Shown: positions 34,731 through 44,126 of the stretch, piece by piece
Layout of the letters: every line of letters begins with the position of its first letter
Numbering within the stretch: position 1 is the first letter of the stretch
Source of the DNA: Lentilactobacillus rapi DSM 19907 = JCM 15042
GTDB taxonomy: Bacteria; Bacillota; Bacilli; Lactobacillales; Lactobacillaceae
Direction: 5' to 3'
NCBI RefSeq assembly: GCF_001436255.1
Contig: NZ_AZEI01000078.1
Span: 1 to 64,000 of the forward strand
Length of the DNA: 64,000 nucleotides
Notes under the pieces: model-generated
Databases searched by the model: none
Told to the model about the DNA's origin: nothing
What the model saw: the letters and a program-made list of their open reading frames with translations, nothing else
Made by a program: the position numbers and the translations under genes

Positions 34731-34770
34731 AAGAGGTTGAAATTCGCAATTTTTTGCGTTTCAACCTCTT
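34731..34770 (-). terminator. Terminator of the osmolyte transporter operon
   Basis: AAGAGGTTGAAA (34731-34742) pairs with TTTCAACCTCTT (34759-34770), with CGCAA/TTGCG inside. Read on the minus strand it is followed by TTTTCTT. It lies about 100 bases past the binding-protein gene. Confidence 0.85.
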
Positions 34771-34868
34771 CGAGAGTTTAGCTATTCGATTTCCTCATGG
34801 ACAAGTTCACATAGAGGATTTTGACTTCAGATGATCCTTTGACTTTAAACGGTTCTAATTAATCCACT

Positions 34869-35774
34869 TTAGTTTTTCAAATCTTCAATCGAATTAATAT
34901 TCTTCATATAAGAAGGAACGGCTAACCCAACTTTGGCACCCTTTAAATTGGTTCCAAGATCGTCAAACTTACCTTTATAATCCTTGTAATACAATCCTTG
35001 GGTGTTGGGCAACCAGGCACAGACCATGCCATCAGCCGCATTGGTTGCAATTGAAGCCCATAATGGTTGCAGCTCCATTGCTTGGATTTCAACTTTATAC
35101 CCGAGAGATCTCAATACGTTGGCAACTAGATTTGTGGAGGCAATTTCTGAATCCCACGCAACGTAGGTCAACTTGATCGATTGACCGTGAACGTGCTTAA
35201 TGCCTTTGGTCCAGGAATTGACTTGCTGCTGATTTTGTTTCATCCATTTAGCTGTTGCCGTCTTAGGGTTTTCACCATTGTTCACCTTTAACATGATGTC
35301 AGCCATTTGATCCGGTTTCCAGTTAAATCTGTTCAACATTTCATAGGCTTCCGGCTTGTCTTTTTTCAACCCTTTACGGACAATCGTATGGATGTCTTCC
35401 GATTTTCCATAAATGTTTTTAGGATCCTTCAGAAACTTCAAATGGAATTTATTGATCATCCAGTGCGGTGTCCAACTTGTCACAACGATCGGCTGGTGGT
35501 TCTTAACCGATTTAGCCAGCGTACTTGTCATGGCAGCAGTTGAACTGGTTTGCAATTGCCACTTGGAATTGGTCAGTCCATATGCCTTCATCGCTTTTTG
35601 AGTGGTCGTCATTTCACCAGCCCCGGCTTCAATTCCAGTGATCGTATAATTAATCTGTTTGCCGAGACTTTCGTTGGGGTTATATTTCGCAACCTTGCTC
35701 GAACAAGCTGACAACAAAACGACAGAGAACATGAGCGAGAGAAAAAGGATTAATTTGTGATTTCGTTTTTTCAT
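34869..35774 (-). CDS. Osmolyte (betaine/carnitine-type) substrate-binding lipoprotein
   Basis: A 301-residue lipoprotein with signal and lipobox LLSACSS (Cys about 24). The OpuAC-type domain shows VVTSWTPHWMINKFHLKFL, whose aromatic residues would cage a quaternary amine, and a second lobe with YVAWDSEIASTNLVANVL. It delivers the solute to the permease encoded 12 bases upstream. Whether it prefers glycine betaine, carnitine or choline is not clear. A separate binding protein, rather than one fused to the permease, is notable for lactic acid bacteria. Confidence 0.88.
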   Translation of the reverse strand: MKKRNHKLILFLSLMFSVVLLSACSSKVAKYNPNESLGKQINYTITGIEAGAGEMTTTQKAMKAYGLTNSKWQLQTSSTAAMTSTLAKSVKNHQPIVVTSWTPHWMINKFHLKFLKDPKNIYGKSEDIHTIVRKGLKKDKPEAYEMLNRFNWKPDQMADIMLKVNNGENPKTATAKWMKQNQQQVNSWTKGIKHVHGQSIKLTYVAWDSEIASTNLVANVLRSLGYKVEIQAMELQPLWASIATNAADGMVCAWLPNTQGLYYKDYKGKFDDLGTNLKGAKVGLAVPSYMKNINSIEDLKN

Positions 35775-35786
35775 ATGAACCCCCTT

Positions 35787-36638
35787 CTATGACTTAGGGA
35801 TCTTGCTACGATTAATCGCCTGCGTAATTCGATCCAAAATGATCGCTAAGATAACGATGGCTAGTCCGGCGGCAAACCCACCCCCGGCATCATTTCGACC
35901 AACGGCAAAGTAGACTTTGTTTCCAAGTCCCATCGCCCCGATCATTGATGCAATCACAACCATCGAAAGCGACAGCATCATACTTTGGTTGACACCAGCC
36001 ATCAAAGTTGATTTTGCCAACGGTAACTGAACTTTGAAGAGTTTTTGCCAAGAAGTTGAGCCATATGAATCAGCAGCTTCAATTAAGTCTGCCGGCACTT
36101 GGCGGATTCCTAAGTTGGTCATCCGAATCGTTGGCGGCATTGCAAAGATCACCGAAGCAATGACTCCAGGAACCATTCCAATCCCAAAGAAGGCAACTGC
36201 CGGGATCAAATAAACAAAGGCTGGCATCGTCTGCATGAAATCAAGAATTGGTTTGTTGATGGTTTCGAAGACCTTTGATTTACCCATCCAAATTCCAAGC
36301 GGAACCCCAATCACTAGGGCAATCAAGCTTGAAGTCAGAACCAATGTCAACGTCTGGGTCATATCACGCCAGAAGCCTTGATTCCAAATGTAAAGTAAGC
36401 CAACGATTTCGAATCCAATTAATGTCCAATGCTTGGTTTTTCGGTTTAACCAGTACGTACAACCAACAACCAGCAGCATGAACAACCAAATTGGCAACAG
36501 ATCAAAGATCCATTGAAATCCGTTGATAATGCCGCCGATGAAGTTGGTAACAGCATTGAAGAACCCTTCAAAGCTCGCCAACCAGTCAACAAATTTGTCA
36601 ATCCAACTTGAAACAGGTAATTGAGGAATGTTATTCAT
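35787..36638 (-). CDS. Osmolyte ABC transporter permease (ProW/OpuAB-like)
   Basis: A 283-residue permease with about seven hydrophobic segments. The binding-protein-dependent transport motif reads EAADSYGSTSWQKLFKVQLP and contacts the ATPase. MQTMPAFVYLIPAVAFFGIG is typical of ProW/OpuAB. The ATG at 36638 follows AGGTGGG and overlaps the ATPase gene by eight bases. Confidence 0.92.
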   Translation of the reverse strand: MNNIPQLPVSSWIDKFVDWLASFEGFFNAVTNFIGGIINGFQWIFDLLPIWLFMLLVVGCTYWLNRKTKHWTLIGFEIVGLLYIWNQGFWRDMTQTLTLVLTSSLIALVIGVPLGIWMGKSKVFETINKPILDFMQTMPAFVYLIPAVAFFGIGMVPGVIASVIFAMPPTIRMTNLGIRQVPADLIEAADSYGSTSWQKLFKVQLPLAKSTLMAGVNQSMMLSLSMVVIASMIGAMGLGNKVYFAVGRNDAGGGFAAGLAIVILAIILDRITQAINRSKIPKS

Positions 36639-37830
36639 CTTCGCCCACCTCATTTCCAGAAATTGCGCCAAGAACGGCACCTCTAATAATGATTCCTAAC
36701 AGATGATTTTGATCGTCAACCACTGCATAAGGGATTGGCGTTGAAGAAATGGTATCCATGATATCCGTGATTGGGGTATCTGGTGAAGTTGTCGGCACGT
36801 TCTTTTGAATGACTGAATCAAGCTTACGCTCCTTCTTCTTGATTAAGCTCATCACGTGACTGGCATCAACCACCCCAATAAATTCACGTTTATTGTTCAC
36901 AACATAAACGGATGAAATCTCGTTTTCAACCATCCGTCGCATAGCAATCCGTGGTCCATCTTTGTCAATGTTAACAAATGTCGGCCGAATCATGACGTTA
37001 GAAGCAGTCAAAACCTTCGTCCGATCGACATCTTCAATAAATCTCTCAACGTAGTCGTCTGCTGGCTGGGTCAGAATTTCTTCCGGCGTACCAGTTTGGA
37101 CAATTTCGCCGTCTTTCATGATCATGATTCGGTCGCCAATTCGTAGCGCTTCGTTCAAGTCATGAGAAATAAATACAATCGTTTTGTGCAGGTTTTCCTG
37201 CAGATCCAACAACTCGTCCTGCATATCTTTTCTGTTCAATGGATCCAAGGCTGAAAAGGCTTCATCCATCAATAGAATCTCCGAGTTATTAGCAAGGGCT
37301 CTGGCAAGGCCAACCCGTTGCTGCATCCCGCCTGATAATTGAGTGGGATACTGATTGTCGTAACCATGAAGGCCAACTAATTCCAGCGCATCATGTGACT
37401 TTTTCAAACGCTCATCTTTATCAACACCCTTAATTTCCAATCCATAGGCGGTGTTATCGATGATGGTCCGATTGGGAAACAACGCAAAGTTTTGGAAAAC
37501 CATGCTCATTTTGTTCCGGCGAACATCCAACAATTGTTTTTTATTAAGTGAGGTTAAATTTTCACCATCAATGAGGACTTCACCGGATGTGGGTTCAATT
37601 AGTCGGTTAATCATCCGAATCATCGTTGATTTACCACTTCCAGATAATCCCATGATGACAAAAATTTCACCATCGTTCACTTCAAAATTGGCGTCGTTCA
37701 CACCAACTGTGGCACCTGCTGATTTTAAAATCTCAGCTTTTGACTTACCTGCTTTTAATAATTCTTCGGCCCGGGGGATCCGGCGGCCAAAGATCTTGGT
37801 AAGATGTCGCACTTCTAATTTTGCTGTCAT
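36631..37830 (-). CDS. Osmolyte ABC transporter ATP-binding protein with CBS domains (OpuAA-like)
   Basis: A 399-residue ATPase. The first 270 residues carry Walker A GLSGSGKST, signature LSGGMQQRVGLARAL and Walker B ILLMDEAFSALDP. The last 120 residues form a tandem CBS module (ISSVYVVNNKREFIGVVDA; IPYAVVDDQNHLLGII) that in OpuA senses ionic strength or cyclic di-AMP. AAGGAGGGG gives a strong ribosome site. It is the first gene of the operon and is preceded by a terminator-like hairpin in the leader. Confidence 0.94.
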   Translation of the reverse strand: MTAKLEVRHLTKIFGRRIPRAEELLKAGKSKAEILKSAGATVGVNDANFEVNDGEIFVIMGLSGSGKSTMIRMINRLIEPTSGEVLIDGENLTSLNKKQLLDVRRNKMSMVFQNFALFPNRTIIDNTAYGLEIKGVDKDERLKKSHDALELVGLHGYDNQYPTQLSGGMQQRVGLARALANNSEILLMDEAFSALDPLNRKDMQDELLDLQENLHKTIVFISHDLNEALRIGDRIMIMKDGEIVQTGTPEEILTQPADDYVERFIEDVDRTKVLTASNVMIRPTFVNIDKDGPRIAMRRMVENEISSVYVVNNKREFIGVVDASHVMSLIKKKERKLDSVIQKNVPTTSPDTPITDIMDTISSTPIPYAVVDDQNHLLGIIIRGAVLGAISGNEVGEDE

Positions 37831-37874
37831 GTGCCCCTCCTTATCAATGTTCCGTATTAACGATCTAAGAAATT

Positions 37875-37904
37875 AAAAAAGGCACTTCCTAATAGGTTGT
37901 GCCT
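37875..37904 (-). promoter_or_regulatory. Terminator-like hairpin in the leader of the osmolyte operon
   Basis: Read on the minus strand, AGGCAC and GTGCCT form a stem with CCT/AGG inside, followed by six T. It lies 44 bases before the start codon, downstream of the promoter at 37956. It therefore looks like an attenuator rather than the end of another transcript. There is no room for a second promoter between the hairpin and the gene. Confidence 0.7.
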
Positions 37905-37927
37905 GTCGCTAAAAATTCACTTTAAAA

Positions 37928-37956
37928 AGCATAACAAAGATATGGACTTGTTTCAA
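37928..37956 (-). promoter_or_regulatory. Promoter of the osmolyte transporter operon
   Basis: TTGAAA (37956-37951) and TATGCT (37933-37928) are spaced by 17 bases on the minus strand. Transcription would start near 37921 and give a leader of about 90 bases. Confidence 0.6.
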
Positions 37957-38312
37957 ACATATAGACCAAATGCAAATTTGAAGCCTGGACTAAATTGGTT
38001 AGCTGTAACGACTGATATTATAAGGCTTGGGTCAACTATTACTATTCAGTTAACAAAAGGCTTACAAATGCCGTTGAATGGGCATGGTAATAGGAATTAC
38101 CGTCTTTTTTCAAAAAAAGTTGAAAAATTTCTCCAAAAAGTGATTGGAAACGGTTCCTAAAATCGAATTAGCTTGTCACTTTGATATGTTTTCTGTCATT
38201 GACTCACTAGAATCAGCCGTCATCTTTACCCCATTTTCCAAGCCAGAGCTTGAATATTATCAAAATGCGGTTTCGAAGGTTACAAGAGCGCCCACGATTA
38301 GAAATCACGCAT
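37957..38312. other. Gene-free stretch between osmolyte operon promoter and rRNA methyltransferase terminator
   Basis: About 350 bases without a convincing gene. Short open frames exist on the plus strand (87 and 86 codons in two frames), but they lack good ribosome sites and do not resemble a family I know. They could be shadows or the remains of a decayed gene. A cre-like site lies at 38144-38158. Confidence 0.5.
38144..38158. promoter_or_regulatory. cre-like site
   Basis: TTGGAAACGGTTCCT matches every position of the cre consensus WTGNAANCGNWNNCW. It is about 190 bases upstream of the osmolyte operon promoter, so its target is unclear. Confidence 0.4.
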
Positions 38313-38352
38313 CAAAAAAAGATCCCCTCAAAATTCAAAAAATTTGGGGAGA
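38313..38352 (-). terminator. Terminator after the rRNA methyltransferase gene
   Basis: CCCC-CAAA-ATT and AATTTGGGG arms (38324-38350) form a stem with a small bulge. On the minus strand a run of seven T follows at 38320-38314. Confidence 0.8.
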
Positions 38353-38392
38353 ACCTTTTATAGGGACACGTTCAAATGTGATCGTCACACAG

Positions 38393-39757
38393 CTATTTTG
38401 TTAAAACCGTAATTGATTCAATATGCACCGTTTGAGGAAATTGATCAACAGGTTGGATTGGCTGGTTTACTTGATAGCCTTGTTCATTAAATAACTTGAC
38501 ATCCCTTGCAAGGGTTGCTGGGTTGCACGATACGTACACAACTCGTTTCGGTTGCATCTTAACAACGCTGTCAATCAACGTGCCATCTAACCCCTTACGT
38601 GGCGGGTCGACCACAATCACGTCAGGCTTTAGGCCATCTTCTTGCCATTTTGCCATTTGATCTTCGGCGTAACCTGCAACAAACTTCACATTATTAATCC
38701 CATTAATCTTGGCATTCTTTTTAGCGTCTTCAACGGCTTCCGGAACGATTTCAACCCCGTATACTTTTTTGGCAACTCGGGCCATCGAAAGTGAAATTGT
38801 CCCAATCCCACAATAAGCGTCGATAACCGTATCGTCGGCGGATAAGTCAGCCTTTTTGGTAGCTAAATCATATAATTTTTCAGTCTGGACTGGGTTAACT
38901 TGATAGAACGAATTAGCAGAAATTTCAAATTTAAGTCCAAGCAGCGTGTCCTCAATCGTACTTTGCCCTGCTAAGACTTTATTCTCCTTACCCATCAATG
39001 CATTGGTCTTCTTCGGATTCACATTTTGGACAATGCTCTTAACTTCTGGCAACGCCTTAGTGATATCGGCAACAATTTCCTTGTTACTTGGCAACTTTTC
39101 GGTTCGGGTAATGAGCACAATCATCATTTCATGAGAATAATGCCCGCGACGAACCATCACGTTCCGGATAACCCCGCCGTTTACCCGTTCATCATAAGGC
39201 TTAATCCGATACTTGCGTAAAATATCACGAACTACGACGATTGCCTTATCAATCTCAGGATCCTGAATATAAAAGTCTTCGATTGGGACGAGGTCATGGG
39301 AATGCTTACGATAAAATCCTGTTTGCAATTGACCATTGATCAAACGAACCGGGATCTGAGCCTTGTTACGATATTCATAGGGCTTATCCATGCCAATTGT
39401 TGGGTCAACCTGCACATCAAGCTTCAATTTCTTGAAATCTTCTTCAATTTGATGACGCTTGAATTCAAGTTGCGCATCGTATTTGAGATGTTGTAATGGG
39501 GCAATGCCGGTTTGCGTATATGCCTTATCAACCGACTCGACTCGGTCAGCACTCTTTTGATTGATCTTAATAACTTTCCCAAATGCAAAATTTTTCTTGA
39601 CCTTAATAACCTTCATTGTCACGTTTTCAGTCGGCAATGCATCTTCAATAAAGATTGGGAAGTCGTCAATTTTGGCAACCCCCATGCCTTGATAAGTTAA
39701 ATCAGTAATATCAACATCATAATTTTCATTTTTTAATACTGGAGCTGTTCTTTTCAT
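38393..39757 (-). CDS. 23S rRNA (uracil-5-)-methyltransferase, RumA/RlmCD family
   Basis: A 454-residue SAM-dependent methyltransferase. An N-terminal TRAM RNA-binding domain (about 10-70) precedes a catalytic domain with IDAYCGIGTISLSMA, VVDPPRKGLD and the nucleophile Cys in YVSCNPATLARD. The four cysteines that hold a 4Fe-4S cluster in many relatives are absent: the place before LQHLKY reads TQTGIAP. The target uracil cannot be assigned. It is probably cotranscribed with dagK, which ends 79 bases upstream. Confidence 0.9.
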   Translation of the reverse strand: MKRTAPVLKNENYDVDITDLTYQGMGVAKIDDFPIFIEDALPTENVTMKVIKVKKNFAFGKVIKINQKSADRVESVDKAYTQTGIAPLQHLKYDAQLEFKRHQIEEDFKKLKLDVQVDPTIGMDKPYEYRNKAQIPVRLINGQLQTGFYRKHSHDLVPIEDFYIQDPEIDKAIVVVRDILRKYRIKPYDERVNGGVIRNVMVRRGHYSHEMMIVLITRTEKLPSNKEIVADITKALPEVKSIVQNVNPKKTNALMGKENKVLAGQSTIEDTLLGLKFEISANSFYQVNPVQTEKLYDLATKKADLSADDTVIDAYCGIGTISLSMARVAKKVYGVEIVPEAVEDAKKNAKINGINNVKFVAGYAEDQMAKWQEDGLKPDVIVVDPPRKGLDGTLIDSVVKMQPKRVVYVSCNPATLARDVKLFNEQGYQVNQPIQPVDQFPQTVHIESITVLTK

Positions 39758-39835
39758 TTATTCACCTTTATTTGCGTAGAAACAAAAATTGCGAAACGAC
39801 AACATCGCAACGCAATTCATAACCATCATATAAAA

Positions 39836-40834
39836 CTATTCCTTATCAGGCAGTTTGTCAACGCCTTTGACGAAGTTCTTTTCAGCTTCACGAATTCGAT
39901 CGATTTCATCAGTGTACGCTCGATCAGGAATTTCATCAGTATTCGCAAAAATTTCAATGTGTTGTTTCAAATCAACGAACGTCATTGGCGCATCGCCACC
40001 ATATTCACCATCCAAGTTAATCTGCATGCGATCATTAACTGGCTTAGCCGTCACTTTACGGACCTTCTTGTAAATGATTCGGGGATCGTCCACGTGCTTT
40101 CCACCATTCAAGACTTTAGAAGCCAAATGAAGAATTTCCACCAGGTTGCTGGTTTTAACAATGATTAACGTGAACTTACCATCATCAAGTGACGCGTCTG
40201 GAACAATTTGCTCAAACCCACCGACTGAATTGGTTAAGGCGAGGAAAAACATCGAGGCCTTACCTTTAAATTCGCCGCCATCATACTTCAAATCCATCTG
40301 GATGGGTTTGATTCGAGGCAACAATTCGGCACCTTTGACCAAATAGGCTAAATAACCAAAAACCGTCTTCAAATCTGAAGGCACATCGTAAGTCAGCTCA
40401 GTTAGTAGCCCACCAGCAGCAATGTTAATGAAGTAATTGTCACCAGCTTGGCCAATATCCATGTGAATGGTTTGCTTCTTGAATACCATCTTGGCAGCTT
40501 CAACGGGATCCTCACGGGGAATATGCAAAGCGCGGGCATAATCATTCGTCGTACCGGCAGGGATAATCGCCATCTTCGGTCGTTTCTTCAATGGGGCAAT
40601 CCCATTGACAACCTCATTAATTGTTCCGTCTCCACCAGCCGCAACAATTAATTCGAACCCTTCTTCAGCGGCTCGGCGAGCTTCATTTTTGGCAGAATCC
40701 TTAGCAGCAGTGGTGGCGTATGCACTGGTTTCATAACCAGCCTGTTCAAACACATCCAAAATATCCACCATCTTCTGCTTGAGGATTTCTCTTCCAGAAG
40801 TTGGGTTATAGATGACTCTTGCCCGTTTTCGCAT
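39836..40834 (-). CDS. Diacylglycerol kinase, DgkB/YegS type
   Basis: A 332-residue soluble lipid kinase that returns diacylglycerol from lipoteichoic acid synthesis to phosphatidic acid. It carries YNPTSGRE, the nucleotide motif AAGGDGTINEVVNG and IPAGTTNDYARAL. The C-terminal 30 residues are charged. It sits 17 bases after gatB, the usual lactobacillar order. Confidence 0.92.
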   Translation of the reverse strand: MRKRARVIYNPTSGREILKQKMVDILDVFEQAGYETSAYATTAAKDSAKNEARRAAEEGFELIVAAGGDGTINEVVNGIAPLKKRPKMAIIPAGTTNDYARALHIPREDPVEAAKMVFKKQTIHMDIGQAGDNYFINIAAGGLLTELTYDVPSDLKTVFGYLAYLVKGAELLPRIKPIQMDLKYDGGEFKGKASMFFLALTNSVGGFEQIVPDASLDDGKFTLIIVKTSNLVEILHLASKVLNGGKHVDDPRIIYKKVRKVTAKPVNDRMQINLDGEYGGDAPMTFVDLKQHIEIFANTDEIPDRAYTDEIDRIREAEKNFVKGVDKLPDKE

Positions 40835-40850
40835 AATAATCCTGACTTTC

Positions 40851-42272
40851 CTATTTACTCATTGATTCTTTCAACATTTTGTTTACAACTTGAGGGTTGG
40901 CCTTACCATGAGTTTGTTTCATGATCTGACCAACTAAGAAACCGATTGCTCGATCTTTACCATTATGAAAATCTTCAACAGATTGTGGGTTGGCTGCCAC
41001 AACATCGTCTACGATTGGTTGGAGCTTAGCGGGATCTGATAATTGAACCATGCCCTTTTCTTCAACGAATGCCTTGGGATCGTCTCCCTTGGTAATGGCT
41101 TTGAAGACTTTTTTGGCCATCTTCGACGAAATTGTGCCATCGGTGATCAGTTTAATCATCGTTGCCAGATGGTCAGGAGTAATCTTAGTATTTTGAAGGT
41201 CAACCTGATTATCATTTAGGTAGGCGTTAACGTCTCCTTGTAGATAGTTGGCAGCCAGCTTTGCATCGGCCCCGGCTTTAATCATGGCATCGTAGAAATC
41301 AGACATTTCCTTGGTCTGGGTGATAACCATTGCATCGTAGTCGGTAATGCCTAATTCATTGACGTAATGCTCACGACGCTTAGCAGGTGGTTCTGGAAGT
41401 TCCTCATTGATTTGGTCAATCCAATCTTGAGAAATTTCCAAAACGGGTAGATCTGGTTCTGGGAAGTAACGATAATCATCGGAACCTTCCTTAACCCGCA
41501 TCAATTCGGTTTTACCAGTCGTTTCATCAAATCGACGAGTTTCTTGTTGGATCACACCACCGGACATCAACACCCGCTGTTGACGTTGCTCCTCGTATTC
41601 AAGACTCTTACGGACATAGTTAAATGAGTTAATGTTCTTCATTTCAACTTTGGTACCATATTCCTTTTGGCCAAGTGGTCTGATCGAAATGTTGGTATCA
41701 ACCCGCATGGAACCTTCTTCCATTTTGACATCAGAAATGCCGGTAAACTGAACAATTTGCCGTAATTGTTCCAGATAAGCATATGCTTCATCTGGAGATT
41801 CAATATCAGGCTTGGAAACAATTTCAATTAGTGGGGTTCCCTGACGGTTTAAGTCGACATAAGAATGTTCGGCAGCATGGGTATTCTTACCAGCATCCTC
41901 TTCGATATGCATCTCAGCAATCCCGATTTTCTTCTTTTTTCCATCTACTTCGATTTCAACCCAGCCGTCATGGGCAATGGGCGTTTCGGATTGGGTAATC
42001 TGGTAAGCCTTTGGGTTATCAGGATAGAAGTAGTTCTTTCGATCGAAATGAGGCTTAGGCTCGATTTGGGCATGTAGCGCTAATCCGGCCATAATACCGT
42101 CATGAACAACCCCTTTGTTAGTGGTTGGCAAGACACCAGGATAGCCCCAGTCAATCACGTTAGTGTTGGCATTTGGCGTATCACCAAATTCTACAGGAGA
42201 AGGACTAAAAATTTTGGAGTTTGTTTTTAACTCAACGTGCACTTCAAGCCCAATTGTTGTCTGAAAATTCAT
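40851..42272 (-). CDS. gatB: Asp-tRNA(Asn)/Glu-tRNA(Gln) amidotransferase subunit B
   Basis: A 473-residue kinase and tRNA-binding subunit of GatCAB. It begins [16 protein letters not shown] and has [29 protein letters not shown] and the C-terminal YqeY-like tRNA-binding helical domain. It activates misacylated Glu-tRNA(Gln) or Asp-tRNA(Asn). It overlaps gatA by one base. Confidence 0.97.
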   Translation of the reverse strand: MNFQTTIGLEVHVELKTNSKIFSPSPVEFGDTPNANTNVIDWGYPGVLPTTNKGVVHDGIMAGLALHAQIEPKPHFDRKNYFYPDNPKAYQITQSETPIAHDGWVEIEVDGKKKKIGIAEMHIEEDAGKNTHAAEHSYVDLNRQGTPLIEIVSKPDIESPDEAYAYLEQLRQIVQFTGISDVKMEEGSMRVDTNISIRPLGQKEYGTKVEMKNINSFNYVRKSLEYEEQRQQRVLMSGGVIQQETRRFDETTGKTELMRVKEGSDDYRYFPEPDLPVLEISQDWIDQINEELPEPPAKRREHYVNELGITDYDAMVITQTKEMSDFYDAMIKAGADAKLAANYLQGDVNAYLNDNQVDLQNTKITPDHLATMIKLITDGTISSKMAKKVFKAITKGDDPKAFVEEKGMVQLSDPAKLQPIVDDVVAANPQSVEDFHNGKDRAIGFLVGQIMKQTHGKANPQVVNKMLKESMSK

Positions 42273-43735
42273 TAGTTAGTTCCTCCCATCTTTGGTGTTT
42301 GCTGATTAAAGTCAGTATCTTGTTCGAAAGCATTTCCAGCTTGATAAACGCTTAGTTCATCATATGGTCGACCGATTAGTTGAACACCTACCGGCAAGCC
42401 ATTTGAAAAACCAGCTGGGATCGACATTCCTGGCAGGCCAGCCAAGTTCACTGGCAATGTCAACACATCGTTCATATACATTGTCATTGGATCAGAAACA
42501 TCTTCACCGATGCCATATGCCGGGGTTGGGGCAGTTGGTGCCAAGATCAAATCAAAGTCCTTGAATACTTTGGCAAAATCATTGTTCATCAATGTCCGAA
42601 CCTGAGCGGCTTTCTTAAAGTACGCATCATAGAAGCCGGCAGACAACGAGAAGGTCCCTAACATAATTCGGCGCTTAACTTCATCGCCAAATCCTTCAGA
42701 CCGCGACTTCACATAGAGGTCCTCGAGGTTCTTAACATCTTTAGCCCGACGACCGTAACGAATGCCATCAAATCGCTGAAGGTTTGAAGAGGCTTCGGAT
42801 GAGGAAATGATGTAGTAAGCCGCAACACCATACTTAGTATGAGGTAACGAAACTTCTTCAACAGTGGCCCCGAGTTTTCTAAATTCGTCGGCAGCGTCCA
42901 ATACTGTCTGCTTCACATCATCATCAAGCCCTTGGGACATGAACTCTGTTGGAATTCCAATTCTCATCCCTTTAACACCTTTATTCAAGGTGCTGGTAAA
43001 ATCAGGAACTTCCTTAGTTGATGAAGTTAAATCATGTTGATCATGACCGGCAATTGCGTTCAAAACAGTTGCGTTGTCCTGAACATTTCGAGTAATTGGG
43101 CCGATTTGATCCAAACTTGAACCAAAGGCAATTAAGCCCCAACGAGAAACCCGCCCATAGGTTGGCTTCATTCCAACTACCCCGTTAAATGAGGCTGGTT
43201 GGCGAATTGAACCACCGGTATCAGATCCAAGCGCCACTAGAACTTCACCAGCGGCAACCGCGGCAGCAGAGCCACCTGATGAACCACCAGGAACTTTGGT
43301 CGTGTCCCATGGATTGTGCGTGACTTTGAAAGCAGAGTTCTCAGTTGAACCCCCCATTGCAAATTCATCCATGTTAGTCTTTCCTAATGTCACCGTGCCA
43401 AAGCTCTTGAGCTTTTCAACAGCGGTTGCATCAAACATTGGCGTGAAGTTTTCCAAGATTTTGGAAGCAGCTGTCGTCTTCATCCCTTTAGTCAACATAT
43501 TATCCTTGATGGCGACAGGCACGCCAGACAAGCCGTTATCAGCATCAATCCCATTCTGATCAATTTGTTCAGCGTCTTTTACGGCACTGGCTTCATCAAC
43601 CGTTAAGAATGCATTAATATCACCATCAACTGCTTGGATATTGTTCAATGTTTCTTGGGTCAGATCTTTAGCGGAGATTTCTTTTTTGGCTAATTTCTCG
43701 TGGATACTGGTTAAAGATTCGTTGAAATAATTCAT
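42272..43735 (-). CDS. gatA: Asp-tRNA(Asn)/Glu-tRNA(Gln) amidotransferase subunit A
   Basis: A 487-residue amidase that releases ammonia from glutamine. The Ser-cisSer-Lys triad is present: Lys in VAIKDN, Ser in [16 protein letters not shown] and Ser in [11 protein letters not shown]. It overlaps gatC by one base at its start. Confidence 0.97.
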   Translation of the reverse strand: MNYFNESLTSIHEKLAKKEISAKDLTQETLNNIQAVDGDINAFLTVDEASAVKDAEQIDQNGIDADNGLSGVPVAIKDNMLTKGMKTTAASKILENFTPMFDATAVEKLKSFGTVTLGKTNMDEFAMGGSTENSAFKVTHNPWDTTKVPGGSSGGSAAAVAAGEVLVALGSDTGGSIRQPASFNGVVGMKPTYGRVSRWGLIAFGSSLDQIGPITRNVQDNATVLNAIAGHDQHDLTSSTKEVPDFTSTLNKGVKGMRIGIPTEFMSQGLDDDVKQTVLDAADEFRKLGATVEEVSLPHTKYGVAAYYIISSSEASSNLQRFDGIRYGRRAKDVKNLEDLYVKSRSEGFGDEVKRRIMLGTFSLSAGFYDAYFKKAAQVRTLMNNDFAKVFKDFDLILAPTAPTPAYGIGEDVSDPMTMYMNDVLTLPVNLAGLPGMSIPAGFSNGLPVGVQLIGRPYDELSVYQAGNAFEQDTDFNQQTPKMGGTN

Positions 43736-44046
43736 TACTCATTTTCCCCACTTTCATCGATAATCGTAGGAGTTCGAATGTAGCCATCCTGAGTATCAGG
43801 GGCATTATCCAATAATGCTTGTTGTTGGTGCCAATCTTCGGCAACGTCTTCTCTCATAACATTAACTTGGTCAGTGACACTACTTGTCGGTTCGACACCC
43901 TCGGTATCAACTTCACTGAGTGTTTCAAATAAACCGATAATCTTATCTAATTGGGTTGTAAAGTATGGTAACTGGTCATCGTCAATCTTGAGCTTTGCTA
44001 GACCAGCAACGTGTTTTACTTGATCTTCAGAGATCTTTTCAGTCAT
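43735..44046 (-). CDS. gatC: Asp-tRNA(Asn)/Glu-tRNA(Gln) amidotransferase subunit C
   Basis: A 103-residue subunit that wraps GatA and GatB. It has the family start [17 protein letters not shown] and the end FNxxTPKID-like region reading [15 protein letters not shown] 44046 follows GAAGGATTTCG. The first gene of the gat operon, with about 80 bases to camS. Confidence 0.94.
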   Translation of the reverse strand: MTEKISEDQVKHVAGLAKLKIDDDQLPYFTTQLDKIIGLFETLSEVDTEGVEPTSSVTDQVNVMREDVAEDWHQQQALLDNAPDTQDGYIRTPTIIDESGENE

Positions 44047-44126
44047 CGAAATCCTTCTCTCTTCTGAATTACTTAATTTAATCACAACAATAATTTTACC
44101 ATATAACGTCCATCATTTTTGTAAAA

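Noticed and set aside
37897-38404. Two plus-strand frames of 87 and 86 codons upstream of the osmolyte operon.
   Set aside because: They start with weak or absent ribosome sites, overlap the leader hairpin, promoter and terminator of neighbouring minus-strand genes, and resemble no known protein.
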